A stretch of 28,041 nt of DNA. Origin: a virus. The stretch lies in the IMG/VR virus record IMGVR_UViG_3300005294_000847, positions 13,413-41,453 of that record, one strand, 5' to 3'. Position numbers and translations under genes: made by a program. Shown piece by piece: positions 6,950-14,514 of this stretch. Positions within the stretch are counted from its first letter, which is position 1; every line of letters begins with the position of its first letter. The notes under the pieces are model-generated. The model had not been told where the DNA came from. It saw only the letters and a list, made by a program, of their open reading frames with translations, and ran no database searches.

Positions 6950-8558
6950 TCACCACCATTTGTCGTAATCTTGCCCATACGCCGTAGAGGCAACAGGAGT
7001 CTTATCAAGCATTTCTAAACCCCACAGGGCTTCCGTCGCAGCACAAAGAGGCGCAACATCGACAGGCGACTTAGCACGATTCCAAGCCCAAGTCTCACCT
7101 AAGCTCTTCTTTACTGCTTCACCCATCGCCAGCAGCAATGCCGGCTGATTAGTGAAGCGGACTGTTCCGTTCATAACCCGGTCATAAAACTGTGAACAAG
7201 AGTTCGTCAGGTCAGTACCCTGACAGGCGCGAACCTCAGTGCCTTCTTGTTCGATGTACTCGATCAAAGATGAAGCAGGAGCGCCACGGCCCTGAACCAC
7301 AACCGAATCAGGCGTGAACTCAAGCCCACCCGCAAGCGTCTTAGCAACCCACTCAGTGCCAGCACGCTGAGCAATGATCTGCACCAGCGGAACACCAGCA
7401 GGCGTATAACCGGCCACCGCAAAGTAAGTCATCGAACGGTCATGTGAAGTGTCAACAGCAAGAACCAAAGGAGACTCAGGATCAAAGTCAGCAGAATCGT
7501 CAACGCACGCAGCAATAGCCTCCGCAGAGAACGGGCCATCAGAAGAAGCTACAACCCACTGGCAAAGATTCTCAGTGCGGAACACGTGCTCCGGCACCCC
7601 GTCATCGCCACCAGCACCAACGAGAGCGACCTTAGAGGCCATCATCTCCTCGGTAACGTATGCAATTCCCGTTCTCGTCCTCATAGCCCATAGACGGGTT
7701 AGCCCAAGCCCAGCCGTCACGGTCGTGAATATCGCAATCATCAGGTGCGGACCACTCGAACAAGCCCATTGTGGTGTCGTGAGAGTTTGCGAAATCCTCA
7801 ACGGATTTCACGCCAGACTCAACATACTTTTCCCAGTCAGCAATGCGATCCAAGCCCTGCTTGCGCAAGCCACGCAAAACAGCAGACTTCGCAGTGCCAG
7901 CATTAGACACTGCTATGGTCTGCGGTGAGAAGCGAGCATTCGTAGTGTTGGTCAACGCCGACCAGGACTCCCAATCGCGCTGCTGGCGAAGCTCATCAAA
8001 AGCAAGATCAGTAACCGACAACCCACGGCCACCATCGTCCGAAGCCGCCTCGCACTTATAGCGGGCACCATTCGTCAGCTCCAAGAACTTATTGCCGTTC
8101 ACATTGGACTTGCGCTCAATGTACCGGCGTGCACCCGAACGCTGCATCGCCTTTACCGTCAAATCCAAGATCTCCTCAGCCGCACCCAACTTGTGAGCAG
8201 CGCCAAGGATCAGCGCCGGCTCATCTTCCGGGCCCTCCCACATCAGCATCCGCCACAGAAGGCGAGTAGACATGATGAACGACTTCCCGTTCTGGCGAGC
8301 GACCAACAGAAGAACAGTCTTGAACCGCAACTTCGGGAACGTGTCACTCGAAAATGAACCCAACGCCAACTCAAGCGAATGAATCAAAAACCACTCTTGC
8401 CAAGGATGCAAATGGCGGCCAGCAATCTTAGCGGCCTCAATAGCCTCGAAACCAAGTGAAGTCTCAGGAGTAAGCTCACGTAACGGCTTAGTCCACAAAC
8501 GCGGAACAGTACTACCCAGCCGCCCGCTTCTTGGCTTCACGCTTGCGCTTGAGTTCAT
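6950..8558 (-). pseudogene. terL: Terminase large subunit, broken by one +1 frameshift
   Basis: DNA-packaging motor: N-terminal ATPase and C-terminal nuclease. From ATG 8558 (GTG 8540 is an alternative; neither has ideal ribosome-site spacing) the frame shows VARQNGKS (Walker A, about 86-93) and LAFDE (Walker B, about 185-189), then reads WAWANPSMGYEDENG before running into a wrong-frame stop at 7632. Dropping one G of the GGG at 7668-7670 joins it to IAYVTEEMMASKVAL and the nuclease half, which includes VLAVDTSHDRS and ends YDKWW at 6950. The repaired gene is exactly 536 codons. It overlaps terS by 47 nt. As for portal, decay and sequencing error both fit. Confidence 0.9.
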
Positions 8559-8856
8559 CAACAGGGTCAACCTCCACAGCCTTATCGCCGGTCAGCGCCC
8601 GACGCGAGCCAGGAGTCAAGCCCAGCGCCTCGCAATAACGCAAGAACGTAGGCAAGGAAGTGTTGTCATTAGCCGGAACCTTAGGTCGAGACTCAGTTTC
8701 AGAAGCATCCTCAAGAGCCCAATCAACGATCTGATCCCACGCATCAATCTTTCGAGCCAACGCCAACCCAGCAGAAACAGCCGCAGCATCCGCGCCCTCA
8801 GAATCAATATGCTTCGCAGCGGCAACCGCAGCAAGGAAACTCTCGGAAACATTCAC
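8512..8856 (-). CDS. terS: Terminase small subunit
   Basis: DNA-recognition subunit of the packaging terminase. 114 aa, ATG at 8856 with AGGAGG upstream. The N-terminal half is helical and Ala-rich (FLAAVAAAKHIDSEGADAAAVSAG). The C-terminal half carries 'LPTFLRYCEALGLTPGSRRAL', a signature of actinophage small terminases, and a basic end (ELKRKREAKKRAAG). It directly precedes terL and follows an HNH gene, the usual order in HK97-like packaging modules. Intact. Confidence 0.85.
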   Translation of the reverse strand: MNVSESFLAAVAAAKHIDSEGADAAAVSAGLALARKIDAWDQIVDWALEDASETESRPKVPANDNTSLPTFLRYCEALGLTPGSRRALTGDKAVEVDPVDELKRKREAKKRAAG

Positions 8857-8981
8857 AAGAACCTCCTGCTACATTGTTTGGTACAATCACGCACGCGACC
8901 CCGGATCAAAATGGCGGGGGGAGAGAACAGGGGCACCCGGGATCTGTCCGTCGGAAATACTTGGTAGTGGCGTTTGGGCCC

Positions 8982-9281
8982 CTACCCTTTGAGCCAGTTG
9001 CGTTTGAGTGTTCCGAGTCCGCCGACCTGCATTTTGTTTGACCGTTTGTTGTTGCATCGGCGGTGACTTGCTCGGAAGTTTGCGGGGTCTTCGGCGTGTT
9101 CGGGGTGCGTGGAGCGCGGGTATAGGTGGTCTAGTTCGAAGGCTTCGTCGTCTGGCCATGGGATGGTGTAGTCGATGGGCATGGAGCATAGCCAGCATTG
9201 CGCTTGCTTGTCGCTGCATGCGTCAAGGAAGGCTTTGCGTAGTTGGCGGTATCGTCTGCTTGTTTGTCCGTCGCCTGCCAT
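8982..9281 (-). CDS. HNH endonuclease of the packaging module
   Basis: HNH nuclease adjacent to terS; in HK97-like phages this partner works with the terminase in cutting DNA at cos ends. 99 aa from ATG 9281 (MAGDGQTSRRYRQL), with a GAGGTGGTGGTGAG purine stretch upstream; an in-frame GTG at 9308 is less likely. The motif order is C29-x2-C32, ELDH at 49-52, DPANFRASHRRC at 65-76, then NNKRSNK. Length suits the family (about 100 aa). A 125-bp gap separates it from terS, a place where a cos site is often found, but I saw no decisive cos signature. Confidence 0.88.
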   Translation of the reverse strand: MAGDGQTSRRYRQLRKAFLDACSDKQAQCWLCSMPIDYTIPWPDDEAFELDHLYPRSTHPEHAEDPANFRASHRRCNNKRSNKMQVGGLGTLKRNWLKG

Positions 9282-9745
9282 ACGCTCACCACCACCTCTT
9301 GTTGTCACCCACGCTGGTTGTCCGGTGCCAGCGTGGGCAACGTTGCGCCGGTCTAGTAGCCGTCGCGCTACCCTTTGCAGGTTGTGACGGTAACTCGCCT
9401 GACTCGCATCTATGGTTGGCTCAGGGTTACCGTCAGGAATGATCGGGCAGGTGTCGCTCGATTACCTTGAAGATCAAGCGCTAGTCGCTTGGCCGGTAAT
9501 GTCGTGGCGATCCTTCACTCATTGGAGTGTTGACCCGTCGTGCGCTACCCGGTCACGAACCGGCGAGGACATACCTAGTAGCGCTTGCCCACGCACAGTT
9601 TGGGGTCTGTGGTCTGAGCAATTGGCGGTGTTGTTCTGGCAGAAACCGCAGTCTGCCCTCATGCCGTTTGGGCATAAAAAATGAGCCCCAACCTTTTGGT
9701 TGAAGCTTCTCGCTTTGGATACACGTATCCGCAGTTGACTCAAGA
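9282..9745. other. Gene-poor, structured junction between early and late regions
   Basis: About 460 bases without a convincing gene. It holds several stem-loops: CCCACGCTGG/CCAGCGTGGG (9308-9337, perfect 10 bp); TGACGGTAAC/GTTACCGTCA (9385-9435, 31-nt gap); ATTACC..CAAGCG/CGCTTG..GGTAAT (9461-9500); GCGCTAC..CCGG/CCGG..GTAGCGC (9542-9584); and the early terminator (9675-9707). Two overlapping short minus-strand frames (ending at 9519 and 9553) lack ribosome sites. The late promoter ought to be here, but I could not point to good -35/-10 boxes. Confidence 0.5.
9675..9707 (-). terminator. Intrinsic terminator closing the early operon
   Basis: AGC-TT-CAACC pairs with GGTTG-GG-GCT around AAAA (9684-9707), followed on the minus strand by CATTTTTTATGCCC. 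It begins about 38 bases after the stop of the last early gene, at 9746. It carries the same TTATGCCC box found after other hairpins in the window. Confidence 0.75.
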
Positions 9746-10333
9746 TTAACAGTCATCTGGCGCTAGTGCAACCAGCAACCATCCCATTTCCTTTTGTCCT
9801 TTCCATGTGGCGGTGCATCCTTTGCATTCGACTGACCATTCGCTTGGTGGGAGCAGTGTGTCATTGTCTAGCCAACAGTCTGCGTAGAGGCATGTTTCGC
9901 GCTCTGTGCCGAATACTTTTTGTTGGCATGATGGGCAGGTTATGCCATCTAGCCGGCGTAGTTTCTTTGGCCTGAGCATGGTTTCGATTTCTTGTTTCGC
10001 CCATTCGAGCTTTTCGGTGAACCATAGTTCCCAGTCTGCTTCGTGAGGGTTCTTGCCGATCAGTTCAACGCATGTCTCAAGTGTTGGCGGGCTTTGTCCG
10101 AAGCGGTCGGAGTATCCGGGCTTGATGGTCTCGTCAATCTTTTTCAGTAGCTCTAGTGCTGTGGCGTTTACTAGGATGCGTTGCTTGCTGGTAGATCCTC
10201 CTGCGCCTGTGTCTGATGATCCACTAACTGCATCCCGCAGTTCAGACAGTAGCGACGGAACTTTACCGATGCGCCCACCGATTGACTTGAGGTGCGGTTC
10301 GGTTAGCTCTTGCGCGAGTGAACGTAGGGTCAC
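9746..10333 (-). CDS. Zinc-ribbon phage protein, function unknown
   Basis: 195 aa from GTG 10333 (AAGGAG upstream; GTGA overlap with the previous gene). The N-terminal part (TLRSLAQELTEPHLKSIGGR) and middle helices are followed by a C-terminal zinc-ribbon: CPSCQQ near 135, CLYADC near 148 and ECKGC near 170, i.e. CxxC...CxxxxC...CxxC. 'WELWFTEKLEWAKQEIETML' is a helical linker. Proteins with this layout recur in actinophages near the early/late border, but I know no tested function; nucleic-acid binding is a reasonable guess. It is the last gene before the early terminator. Confidence 0.75.
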   Translation of the reverse strand: MTLRSLAQELTEPHLKSIGGRIGKVPSLLSELRDAVSGSSDTGAGGSTSKQRILVNATALELLKKIDETIKPGYSDRFGQSPPTLETCVELIGKNPHEADWELWFTEKLEWAKQEIETMLRPKKLRRLDGITCPSCQQKVFGTERETCLYADCWLDNDTLLPPSEWSVECKGCTATWKGQKEMGWLLVALAPDDC

Positions 10334-10668
10334 GGCTTCTCCTTCAACGCTCGTTCAAAGGCTTCGAGTTCTAGCTCTGTCCTTCGCTTGACTTCTCGCT
10401 TCTGTTGCTCAATTTCTCGGCGCACCTGTTCGAGCATTTCTTCTTCCTCAACACTCTTGTCATAGGTGTTGGATGCTCTGATGTAGGCAGCTCCCACAGG
10501 CCAGATAAGACCTAGAAGCACGCTGGTTGCGAGTACGAATGATCGATCCCTGTAGGCTTGTCGCTCATCCATTGCCGCGAGTCGCACCACGGCTAGCTTT
10601 GGCGTGACCATTAGCCATCCGATGCCGAGATAGCCGATGATGCTTACCCAAACGATTAGCGCGGTCAT
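10330..10668 (-). CDS. Small membrane protein with C-terminal coiled coil
   Basis: 112 aa. Two predicted membrane helices: residues about 4-22 (LIVWVSIIGYLGIGWLMV) and about 45-62 (FVLATSVLLGLIWPVGA). A long charged helix follows (VEEEEMLEQVRREIEQQK...ELEAFERALKEK), likely a cytoplasmic coiled coil. The ATG at 10668 overlaps the upstream stop (GTGATGA) and has GGAGG seven bases before it. It is not recognisably a holin, and sits in the early operon away from lysis genes. Function unknown. Confidence 0.75.
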   Translation of the reverse strand: MTALIVWVSIIGYLGIGWLMVTPKLAVVRLAAMDERQAYRDRSFVLATSVLLGLIWPVGAAYIRASNTYDKSVEEEEMLEQVRREIEQQKREVKRRTELELEAFERALKEKP

Positions 10669-10850
10669 CACTTCCCCTCCTGGATGGTGATTGGGGTGTT
10701 GGGGTTGACGAGGATTTGTTCGAAGTCGGCGAAGAGTATGGCAACTTGTTCCCCGTCGTGCTCTACGTTGATGACCTTGGATTCCTGACCGTTGAAGATC
10801 AGCGTCTTCCCAACGTGCAGTCCTGAGAGTTCTTTGGCGGTGATGTTCAC
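10668..10850 (-). CDS. Small hypothetical protein
   Basis: 60 aa from GTG 10850, chosen because AGGAGG lies eight bases upstream and the start overlaps the previous stop (GTGA); an ATG at 10904 would overlap far into the upstream gene. The sequence (VNITAKELSGLHVGKTLIFNGQESKVINVEHDGEQVAILF) suggests a small beta-barrel such as an SH3/KOW-like fold: 'V.N...V....DG....ILF'. No function recognised. Its stop overlaps the next ATG. Confidence 0.7.
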   Translation of the reverse strand: MNITAKELSGLHVGKTLIFNGQESKVINVEHDGEQVAILFADFEQILVNPNTPITIQEGK

Positions 10851-11164
10851 TTGGTTCCTCCTAGTGCCTTTGGCGGGTAGTCGCCTAGTAGCTTGTGTTC
10901 CCATGGGCGTTTAGGGTCGAGCCCTTGTGCGCGCTTCAGGTGGTCGATAGTTTCTGGTTGGCTCATCGTGTATTCGGCCAGTTCGAGGATTCGTTTTTCG
11001 CTGAGTTCGCTTACGTACATTGCCCGCCAGACGAGTTTTTGCGAGCCGATGATTTTCTTTTTGCGCAGTTGCAGTTCGTACCAGCGAATTGATGAGTTGT
11101 ATCGGACGCTCCAAAACAGTCCTTCTGGGAGTTCGGGAAGCCCGGCTTTTGGGTCGATGTTCAT
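10847..11164 (-). CDS. Hypothetical protein
   Basis: 105 aa, ATG at 11164 with AAGGAAG upstream. The opening 'MNIDPKAGLPELPEGLFWSVRY' and the following basic stretch (WYELQLRKKKIIGSQKLVWRAMYV) resemble many uncharacterised actinophage proteins in which a short substrate-like beta hairpin precedes helices. No catalytic motif or cysteine pattern. Coupled to the next gene by a GTGA overlap. Confidence 0.7.
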   Translation of the reverse strand: MNIDPKAGLPELPEGLFWSVRYNSSIRWYELQLRKKKIIGSQKLVWRAMYVSELSEKRILELAEYTMSQPETIDHLKRAQGLDPKRPWEHKLLGDYPPKALGGTK

Positions 11165-11186
11165 GGTTTCTTCCTTGTTTTCGTGG

Positions 11187-11357
11187 TTACAACGTTTTAG
11201 TTGTGTGCGTGTGGGAGTGTTCTGCTTGGCTGGTTGCGCCTTCTGGTTGCGGCTCGTTGTATTCGCCGCTACCAGTCCAGAACCTTGTGATGAGCACGAT
11301 CCCGCAGACTATGTTCACTAGCAGGTTGAGCGCTACGAGGGCGATTAGTAGGGTCAT
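11187..11357 (-). CDS. Small single-pass membrane protein
   Basis: 56 aa starting MTLLIALVALNLLVNIVCGIVLI: one strong N-terminal hydrophobic segment (about 2-24), then a polar tail ending in a His/Thr stretch (AEHSHTHTTKTL). The ATG overlaps the stop of the exoribonuclease gene (ATGA), which decides the start; the open frame extends upstream, but inside that gene. Role unknown. Confidence 0.72.
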   Translation of the reverse strand: MTLLIALVALNLLVNIVCGIVLITRFWTGSGEYNEPQPEGATSQAEHSHTHTTKTL

Positions 11358-11845
11358 TTTGCGTCTACCTCTCGGATGATGTGGTGGTACATGGCCTTGA
11401 CGTGGCGTGCGTCTTGGAGGGCATCGTGAGCGCCTTTCTCCTGCGTTGGTAGTCGGGTGATGCCTGTCCATGCTGATAGCGCTCGCACGTCGTTGGTGTA
11501 CTGCGGGATGGGTGCTGGTACGTCGATCATTCGCCCCCAGAGTTGCGACAGCACGAGGTGGTCATAGGATGCGAACCATGCCCATAGGTCCGGTGGAGTA
11601 CCGCTAGCCGTAAGGAATGCGTACACCTCGTCACGAATCTGCGTCTTGGGCTTCCAGAACTGTTCGTCTGGTAGTTGCTTGATGACGTTTTCGCGCAACC
11701 AAGGCTGAGTGTCGTTGATCCATTCGAAGGGTGCTTCTGCGTTGACGCTGTAGTGCATGCGGCCGTCTTCGGCAACGATGCCGATGCTGATCAGTTCGAC
11801 CGAGTGCCCGTCGTCGTAGAACTCGGTGTCATAGAAATACTTCAT
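11354..11845 (-). CDS. RNase AS-like 3'-5' exoribonuclease
   Basis: DEDDh-type 3'-5' exoribonuclease resembling mycobacterial RNase AS (Rv2179c), which prefers adenylate-containing RNA tails. 163 aa from ATG 11845 (ATGA overlap with the upstream stop). It carries YFYDTEF with the metal ligands D6 and E8, 'HSVELISIGIVAEDGR' (strand 2), WAWFASYDHLVL with D95, and the catalytic HDALQDAR with H140 and D145. All four acidic ligands and the His are present, so it should be active. Length equals that of the family. Its role in the phage is likely turnover of host or early RNA. Confidence 0.9.
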   Translation of the reverse strand: MKYFYDTEFYDDGHSVELISIGIVAEDGRMHYSVNAEAPFEWINDTQPWLRENVIKQLPDEQFWKPKTQIRDEVYAFLTASGTPPDLWAWFASYDHLVLSQLWGRMIDVPAPIPQYTNDVRALSAWTGITRLPTQEKGAHDALQDARHVKAMYHHIIREVDAK

Positions 11846-12066
11846 CTCGCTGGTATCCCGTCTTTGATTTGGTTGGTGTCGCGGTCGTAGTAGGTGTTTG
11901 CTAGCACCCTTTCCGCGTGCTGGCAGTCGTCTAGTACGTCGCGGACTCGCACGCATTCGGCGTATGCGAGTTCGGGGTTGTCAGGATTCCCGGCCTGCAT
12001 GATGAGCATCTGTCCGAGCATGAGCGCATACGTTCCAAGCGGTGACTCTTCAATGCGGTAGGTCAT
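11842..12066 (-). CDS. Hypothetical protein
   Basis: 74 aa, ATG at 12066 with AGGAGAG upstream. Helical throughout (SPLGTYALMLGQMLIMQAG, then NPELAYAECVRVRDVLDDCQHAERV). No family recognised. Its stop overlaps the start of the RNase AS gene and its start overlaps the previous stop, so it belongs to a coupled run 12508 to 11187. Confidence 0.7.
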   Translation of the reverse strand: MTYRIEESPLGTYALMLGQMLIMQAGNPDNPELAYAECVRVRDVLDDCQHAERVLANTYYDRDTNQIKDGIPAR

Positions 12067-12236
12067 TTCCGTTCTCTCCTTTTGCGTCGTTGCAGTCGTG
12101 CGGTGTGGGCGGTTTGGGCGTAGTAGGCGTCAGGACTGGCACCCATTCCGGCTCGCTCCCAGTTGGCATGCAGTCGGCCTTCCATGCGGATCGACCTCTC
12201 AATCGCTACCCGGTACGTGCGGCGGGTGAAGGTCAT
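12063..12236 (-). CDS. Small basic hypothetical protein
   Basis: 57 aa, very basic, starting MTFTRRTYRVAIERSIRMEG and ending QRRKRRERK. Both its start and its stop form ATGA overlaps with the neighbours. The charge suggests nucleic-acid binding, but nothing more can be said. Confidence 0.68.
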   Translation of the reverse strand: MTFTRRTYRVAIERSIRMEGRLHANWERAGMGASPDAYYAQTAHTARLQRRKRRERK

Positions 12237-12508
12237 TTGGTGGGCTCGGTTTTCCAGCTGACATGAACACGTGTATGCCCGGCGTCCTTCCCTACTGCGA
12301 ACCTTCCATCTACGCGAATGGTGGCGTTTTCAGGTGCGCCCTGATCTTCGAGAAGTTGGATCATCGCCTTGAGATCCTTAATGCTTGCCTTGTCACGATG
12401 CAGGGTTAGCATGTGGTCTACTGCTAATCGCTTTTTATCTAGGGTTAGTTGCTCTTGGCGTTCACTGGTGATAATCAGCGCTTCGCCGAGGTCTTGAATG
12501 TTTTCCAT
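12233..12508 (-). CDS. Hypothetical protein
   Basis: 91 aa, ATG at 12508 with GAAAGG eight bases upstream. The first 55 residues are helical (ERQEQLTLDKKRLAVDHMLTL), followed by a beta segment (NATIRVDGRFAVGKDAG). The gene begins just downstream of a hairpin/T-tract element and starts a coupled run of small genes. No function recognised. Confidence 0.7.
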   Translation of the reverse strand: MENIQDLGEALIITSERQEQLTLDKKRLAVDHMLTLHRDKASIKDLKAMIQLLEDQGAPENATIRVDGRFAVGKDAGHTRVHVSWKTEPTK

Positions 12509-12521
12509 AGTGTTGCCTTTC

Positions 12522-12555
12522 GTTGCATAAAAAGAGCGCCACGATTGAGGCGCTC
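12522..12555 (-). terminator. Intrinsic terminator / leader hairpin after methyltransferase gene
   Basis: Perfect 7-bp stem GAGCGCC/GGCGCTC (12534-12555) with an 8-nt loop, followed on the minus strand by TTTTTATGC. It starts 34 bases after the methyltransferase stop and ends 12 nt before the ribosome site of the next gene. Confidence 0.72.
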
Positions 12556-12589
12556 AGGTGGTGCGGTTACTTGTTGTCGTGTGCTTTGG

Positions 12590-13768
12590 CTAGATGGTCA
12601 CTCGGTTGACTCGACACTGGATCAGTGGAATGTAGTCGGTTTCGCGTTCGATGCCGATTACGTTGTATCCCTCGATTAGTGCGGCTTCGATGGTGGTTCC
12701 TGATCCTGCGAATGGGTCGAGTATGGTTCCGCCTGCGGGGGTTACCAGCTTGGCCAGATACCGCATGAGGGCTAGTGGCTTCACGGTTGGATGGGCCACG
12801 CCGTCCACGTTCGGACGCTCCGACTTCGGCGCCTTTGCCACGTAGAAGAATCGGCTGGCCCCGCCGGAGTCTGTCCGGTGAGCTTCTAGCCCCTCCTGTC
12901 CCTTGAACTTCCCATGCGATGTCCTAGACTTGTCGGCTCCTCTGGATTTGGAGAACGCCCCCGCGCTAAGGGTCCCACTCTGCTCGTCCAGCAGTTCGGC
13001 GGTGTGCTCGTCGAGGATGACGTTCGCAGGCCAGCGACCAGCGGTGCTCGCGGCGGTCGTTTCGCGGTGCCTTTCGACGGTCTCACCCATGATCCCGGCA
13101 CGCTTTCCGTGGGGGCCGGTTGACGGCTTCCCGGCCGGCTCGTCGTGAGCCACCCGGCAAGCGTCCACGTTGATTGCTCCGGTTCCATGCTCTAGTACGT
13201 TGCCCGCCACGGTCCCCGTGAACGGCTTCCGAGCCATGACCGCCGGTTCATAGGCGGGCTTCAGCGCGGTTCCCCAGCCCTCCCACTGCTGGGCTTCGGA
13301 GGTGCTCTCGCCCTCGCGGGTGAGTTTGTTCTTGGTTACGTTGTAACCACCTCGCCCGTCATCGCGCATGAAGCCGACGCCGGAGGCGGGGCTGGCGGAG
13401 AACTTGACTCCGGCCATCTTGTCAATCGCCTTGGAAATATCATGCGACTTCGGGAATCCGGAGCCGTAGAGCCAGAGCACGCCGTCGCGGATTTCGAACC
13501 CTGCATCCTCGATAGCAACAGCGAGCCGATGCCATGTTCGGGTTCCGCCAAATGCGAGGATGTGTCCACCGGGTTTTAGGACTCGAAAGCATTCCCGCGC
13601 CCATTCCTCGCCAGGTGGCAGCGCGTCCCACTTCTTTCCCATGAAGCCCAGCCCGTATGGCGGGTCGGTCACGATCGAGTCCACGCTGCCTTCTGGCATG
13701 GTTCGCATGGTTTCGATGCAATCCCCGTGATGCAGCGTCACGTAATCATCTTGGTAGTACGGTTTCAT
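12590..13768 (-). CDS. DNA methyltransferase (N6-adenine/N4-cytosine class, orphan)
   Basis: SAM-dependent amino-methyltransferase. 392 aa from ATG 13768 (MKPYYQDDYVTLHHGDC). Catalytic motif DPPY at 35-38 comes first; the SAM-binding motif DPFAGSGTT (351-359) comes last, with about 310 residues between, which is the beta-type motif order. HPTVKP (326-331) before motif I is typical. An open frame extends upstream to 14089, but that part is Arg/His-rich out-of-frame reading of the preceding gene and is rejected. No restriction endonuclease is adjacent, so it probably protects phage DNA or regulates it. Target sequence unknown. Confidence 0.9.
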   Translation of the reverse strand: MKPYYQDDYVTLHHGDCIETMRTMPEGSVDSIVTDPPYGLGFMGKKWDALPPGEEWARECFRVLKPGGHILAFGGTRTWHRLAVAIEDAGFEIRDGVLWLYGSGFPKSHDISKAIDKMAGVKFSASPASGVGFMRDDGRGGYNVTKNKLTREGESTSEAQQWEGWGTALKPAYEPAVMARKPFTGTVAGNVLEHGTGAINVDACRVAHDEPAGKPSTGPHGKRAGIMGETVERHRETTAASTAGRWPANVILDEHTAELLDEQSGTLSAGAFSKSRGADKSRTSHGKFKGQEGLEAHRTDSGGASRFFYVAKAPKSERPNVDGVAHPTVKPLALMRYLAKLVTPAGGTILDPFAGSGTTIEAALIEGYNVIGIERETDYIPLIQCRVNRVTI

Positions 13769-13770
13769 TG

Positions 13771-14049
13771 TTATTTCGCCTCGCGTGCTTTGGCGAGTCG
13801 TTCGGCGGCTGCTTGGCGTTGTTCGTCGCTCATGTTGACTTGGCGTTTGAATCCGGTGAGCGGGTCGAAGTTTTTTTCGTGGACCCGGTATTGCGCCCAT
13901 TCGTTTTCGTTGGTGATGAGTTCGGCGCGTCCGGCTTCTACTTCGCGATTCAACCGGCTGATGTGTTTCTGCCGGTTTGATCCGATGTAGTAGCACCGGT
14001 CTGCTTGGATTCCGGTGACGGTGGTTTCTGATTCTTCGAAGCTGGCCAT
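13771..14049 (-). CDS. Hypothetical protein
   Basis: 92 aa, ATG at 14049 with AAAGGAG upstream. It contains DRCYYIGSNRQKHISRLNREVEAG and ends in a helix (DEQRQAAAERLAKAREAK). The stop lies two bases before the methyltransferase ATG, so the two are almost certainly co-translated. Function unknown; a partner of the methyltransferase is possible by position only. Confidence 0.7.
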   Translation of the reverse strand: MASFEESETTVTGIQADRCYYIGSNRQKHISRLNREVEAGRAELITNENEWAQYRVHEKNFDPLTGFKRQVNMSDEQRQAAAERLAKAREAK

Positions 14050-14072
14050 TTCGTTGGCTCCTTTGGTGTTTG

Positions 14073-14089
14073 GTGACTGTCATGGTCAC
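14073..14089 (-). promoter_or_regulatory. Stem-loop upstream of gene at 13771
   Basis: GTGAC/GTCAC 5-bp stem with a 7-nt loop. It ends 8 nt before the AAAGGAG site and overlaps a TGTTTGGT (minus: ACCAAACA) motif copy at 14067-14074. Weak on its own; listed because it fits the recurring pattern. Confidence 0.3.
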
Positions 14090-14154
14090 GAGAGTTTGGG
14101 TAAGTGGTGTTTTGCGAGTACTTGGCTGCGCGTCGCTCTACGGGGCGCAGGAGG

Positions 14155-14514
14155 CTAACCAGCGGGTGCTAGCCGTTCGAACGTGAACACGATTGCAGGA
14201 TCACCCTTACCGCCGTACCTGTGATCCGGTCCGTGAACATGATCGAAACTGTCATCAACCAGCAAACCGGCCTCCACGAAACCATCGACCACACTTTTGG
14301 TCGTATCAGCAAGGTTGTTCGGGTCAAAACGTCCCCGGCGTGGTTTCCAAATGTGCGCCACAATCCTGACCGGCGTTGGCATAGCGCTCATGCCGCGAGC
14401 TGCCACGAAGCCAGCCAGCCGCCACTGCTTCACCAGGTTCGCCTTCGCCATATGGTGGTAACGCTTATTCGAATTAATGAAGTCACACGGCGCAGGAATG
14501 CGGATCTCGATCAT
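14155..14514 (-). CDS. rusA: RusA-like Holliday junction resolvase
   Basis: Endonuclease that resolves four-way DNA junctions formed in phage replication and recombination. 119 aa, ATG at 14514 with AAGGAG upstream. It carries the RusA pattern: a substrate-binding start (INSNKRYHH), then RFDPNNLADTTKSVVDGF with D64, N67, K73 and D77, then LLVDDSFDHV with D87, D88 and D91. These match the conserved acidic and lysine residues of the family. Overlaps the upstream small zinc protein by 32 nt. Intact. Confidence 0.9.
   Translation of the reverse strand: MIEIRIPAPCDFINSNKRYHHMAKANLVKQWRLAGFVAARGMSAMPTPVRIVAHIWKPRRGRFDPNNLADTTKSVVDGFVEAGLLVDDSFDHVHGPDHRYGGKGDPAIVFTFERLAPAG

Noticed and set aside
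8857-8981. cos site between HNH and terS
   Set aside because: Location is right, and there is a weak CCCCG/CGGGG pairing and a C-run, but nothing distinguishes a cut site from ordinary sequence.
9008-9442. Plus-strand open frame (144 codons), rich in Arg/Cys/Leu
   Set aside because: Covers the HNH gene in antisense and has no ribosome site; the HNH motif on the other strand is unambiguous.
9530-9600. tRNA gene
   Set aside because: Only an acceptor-like and T-arm-like pairing is present; D-arm and anticodon arm are missing. Reported only as a structural curiosity.
9519-9756. Two overlapping short minus-strand frames (ending at 9519 and 9553)
   Set aside because: No ribosome site, no recognisable domain, and they cross the early terminator and stem-loops.
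13769-14089. 107-residue N-terminal extension of the methyltransferase
   Set aside because: Arg/His/Thr-rich sequence typical of out-of-frame reading of the upstream gene; family members start near the chosen ATG.
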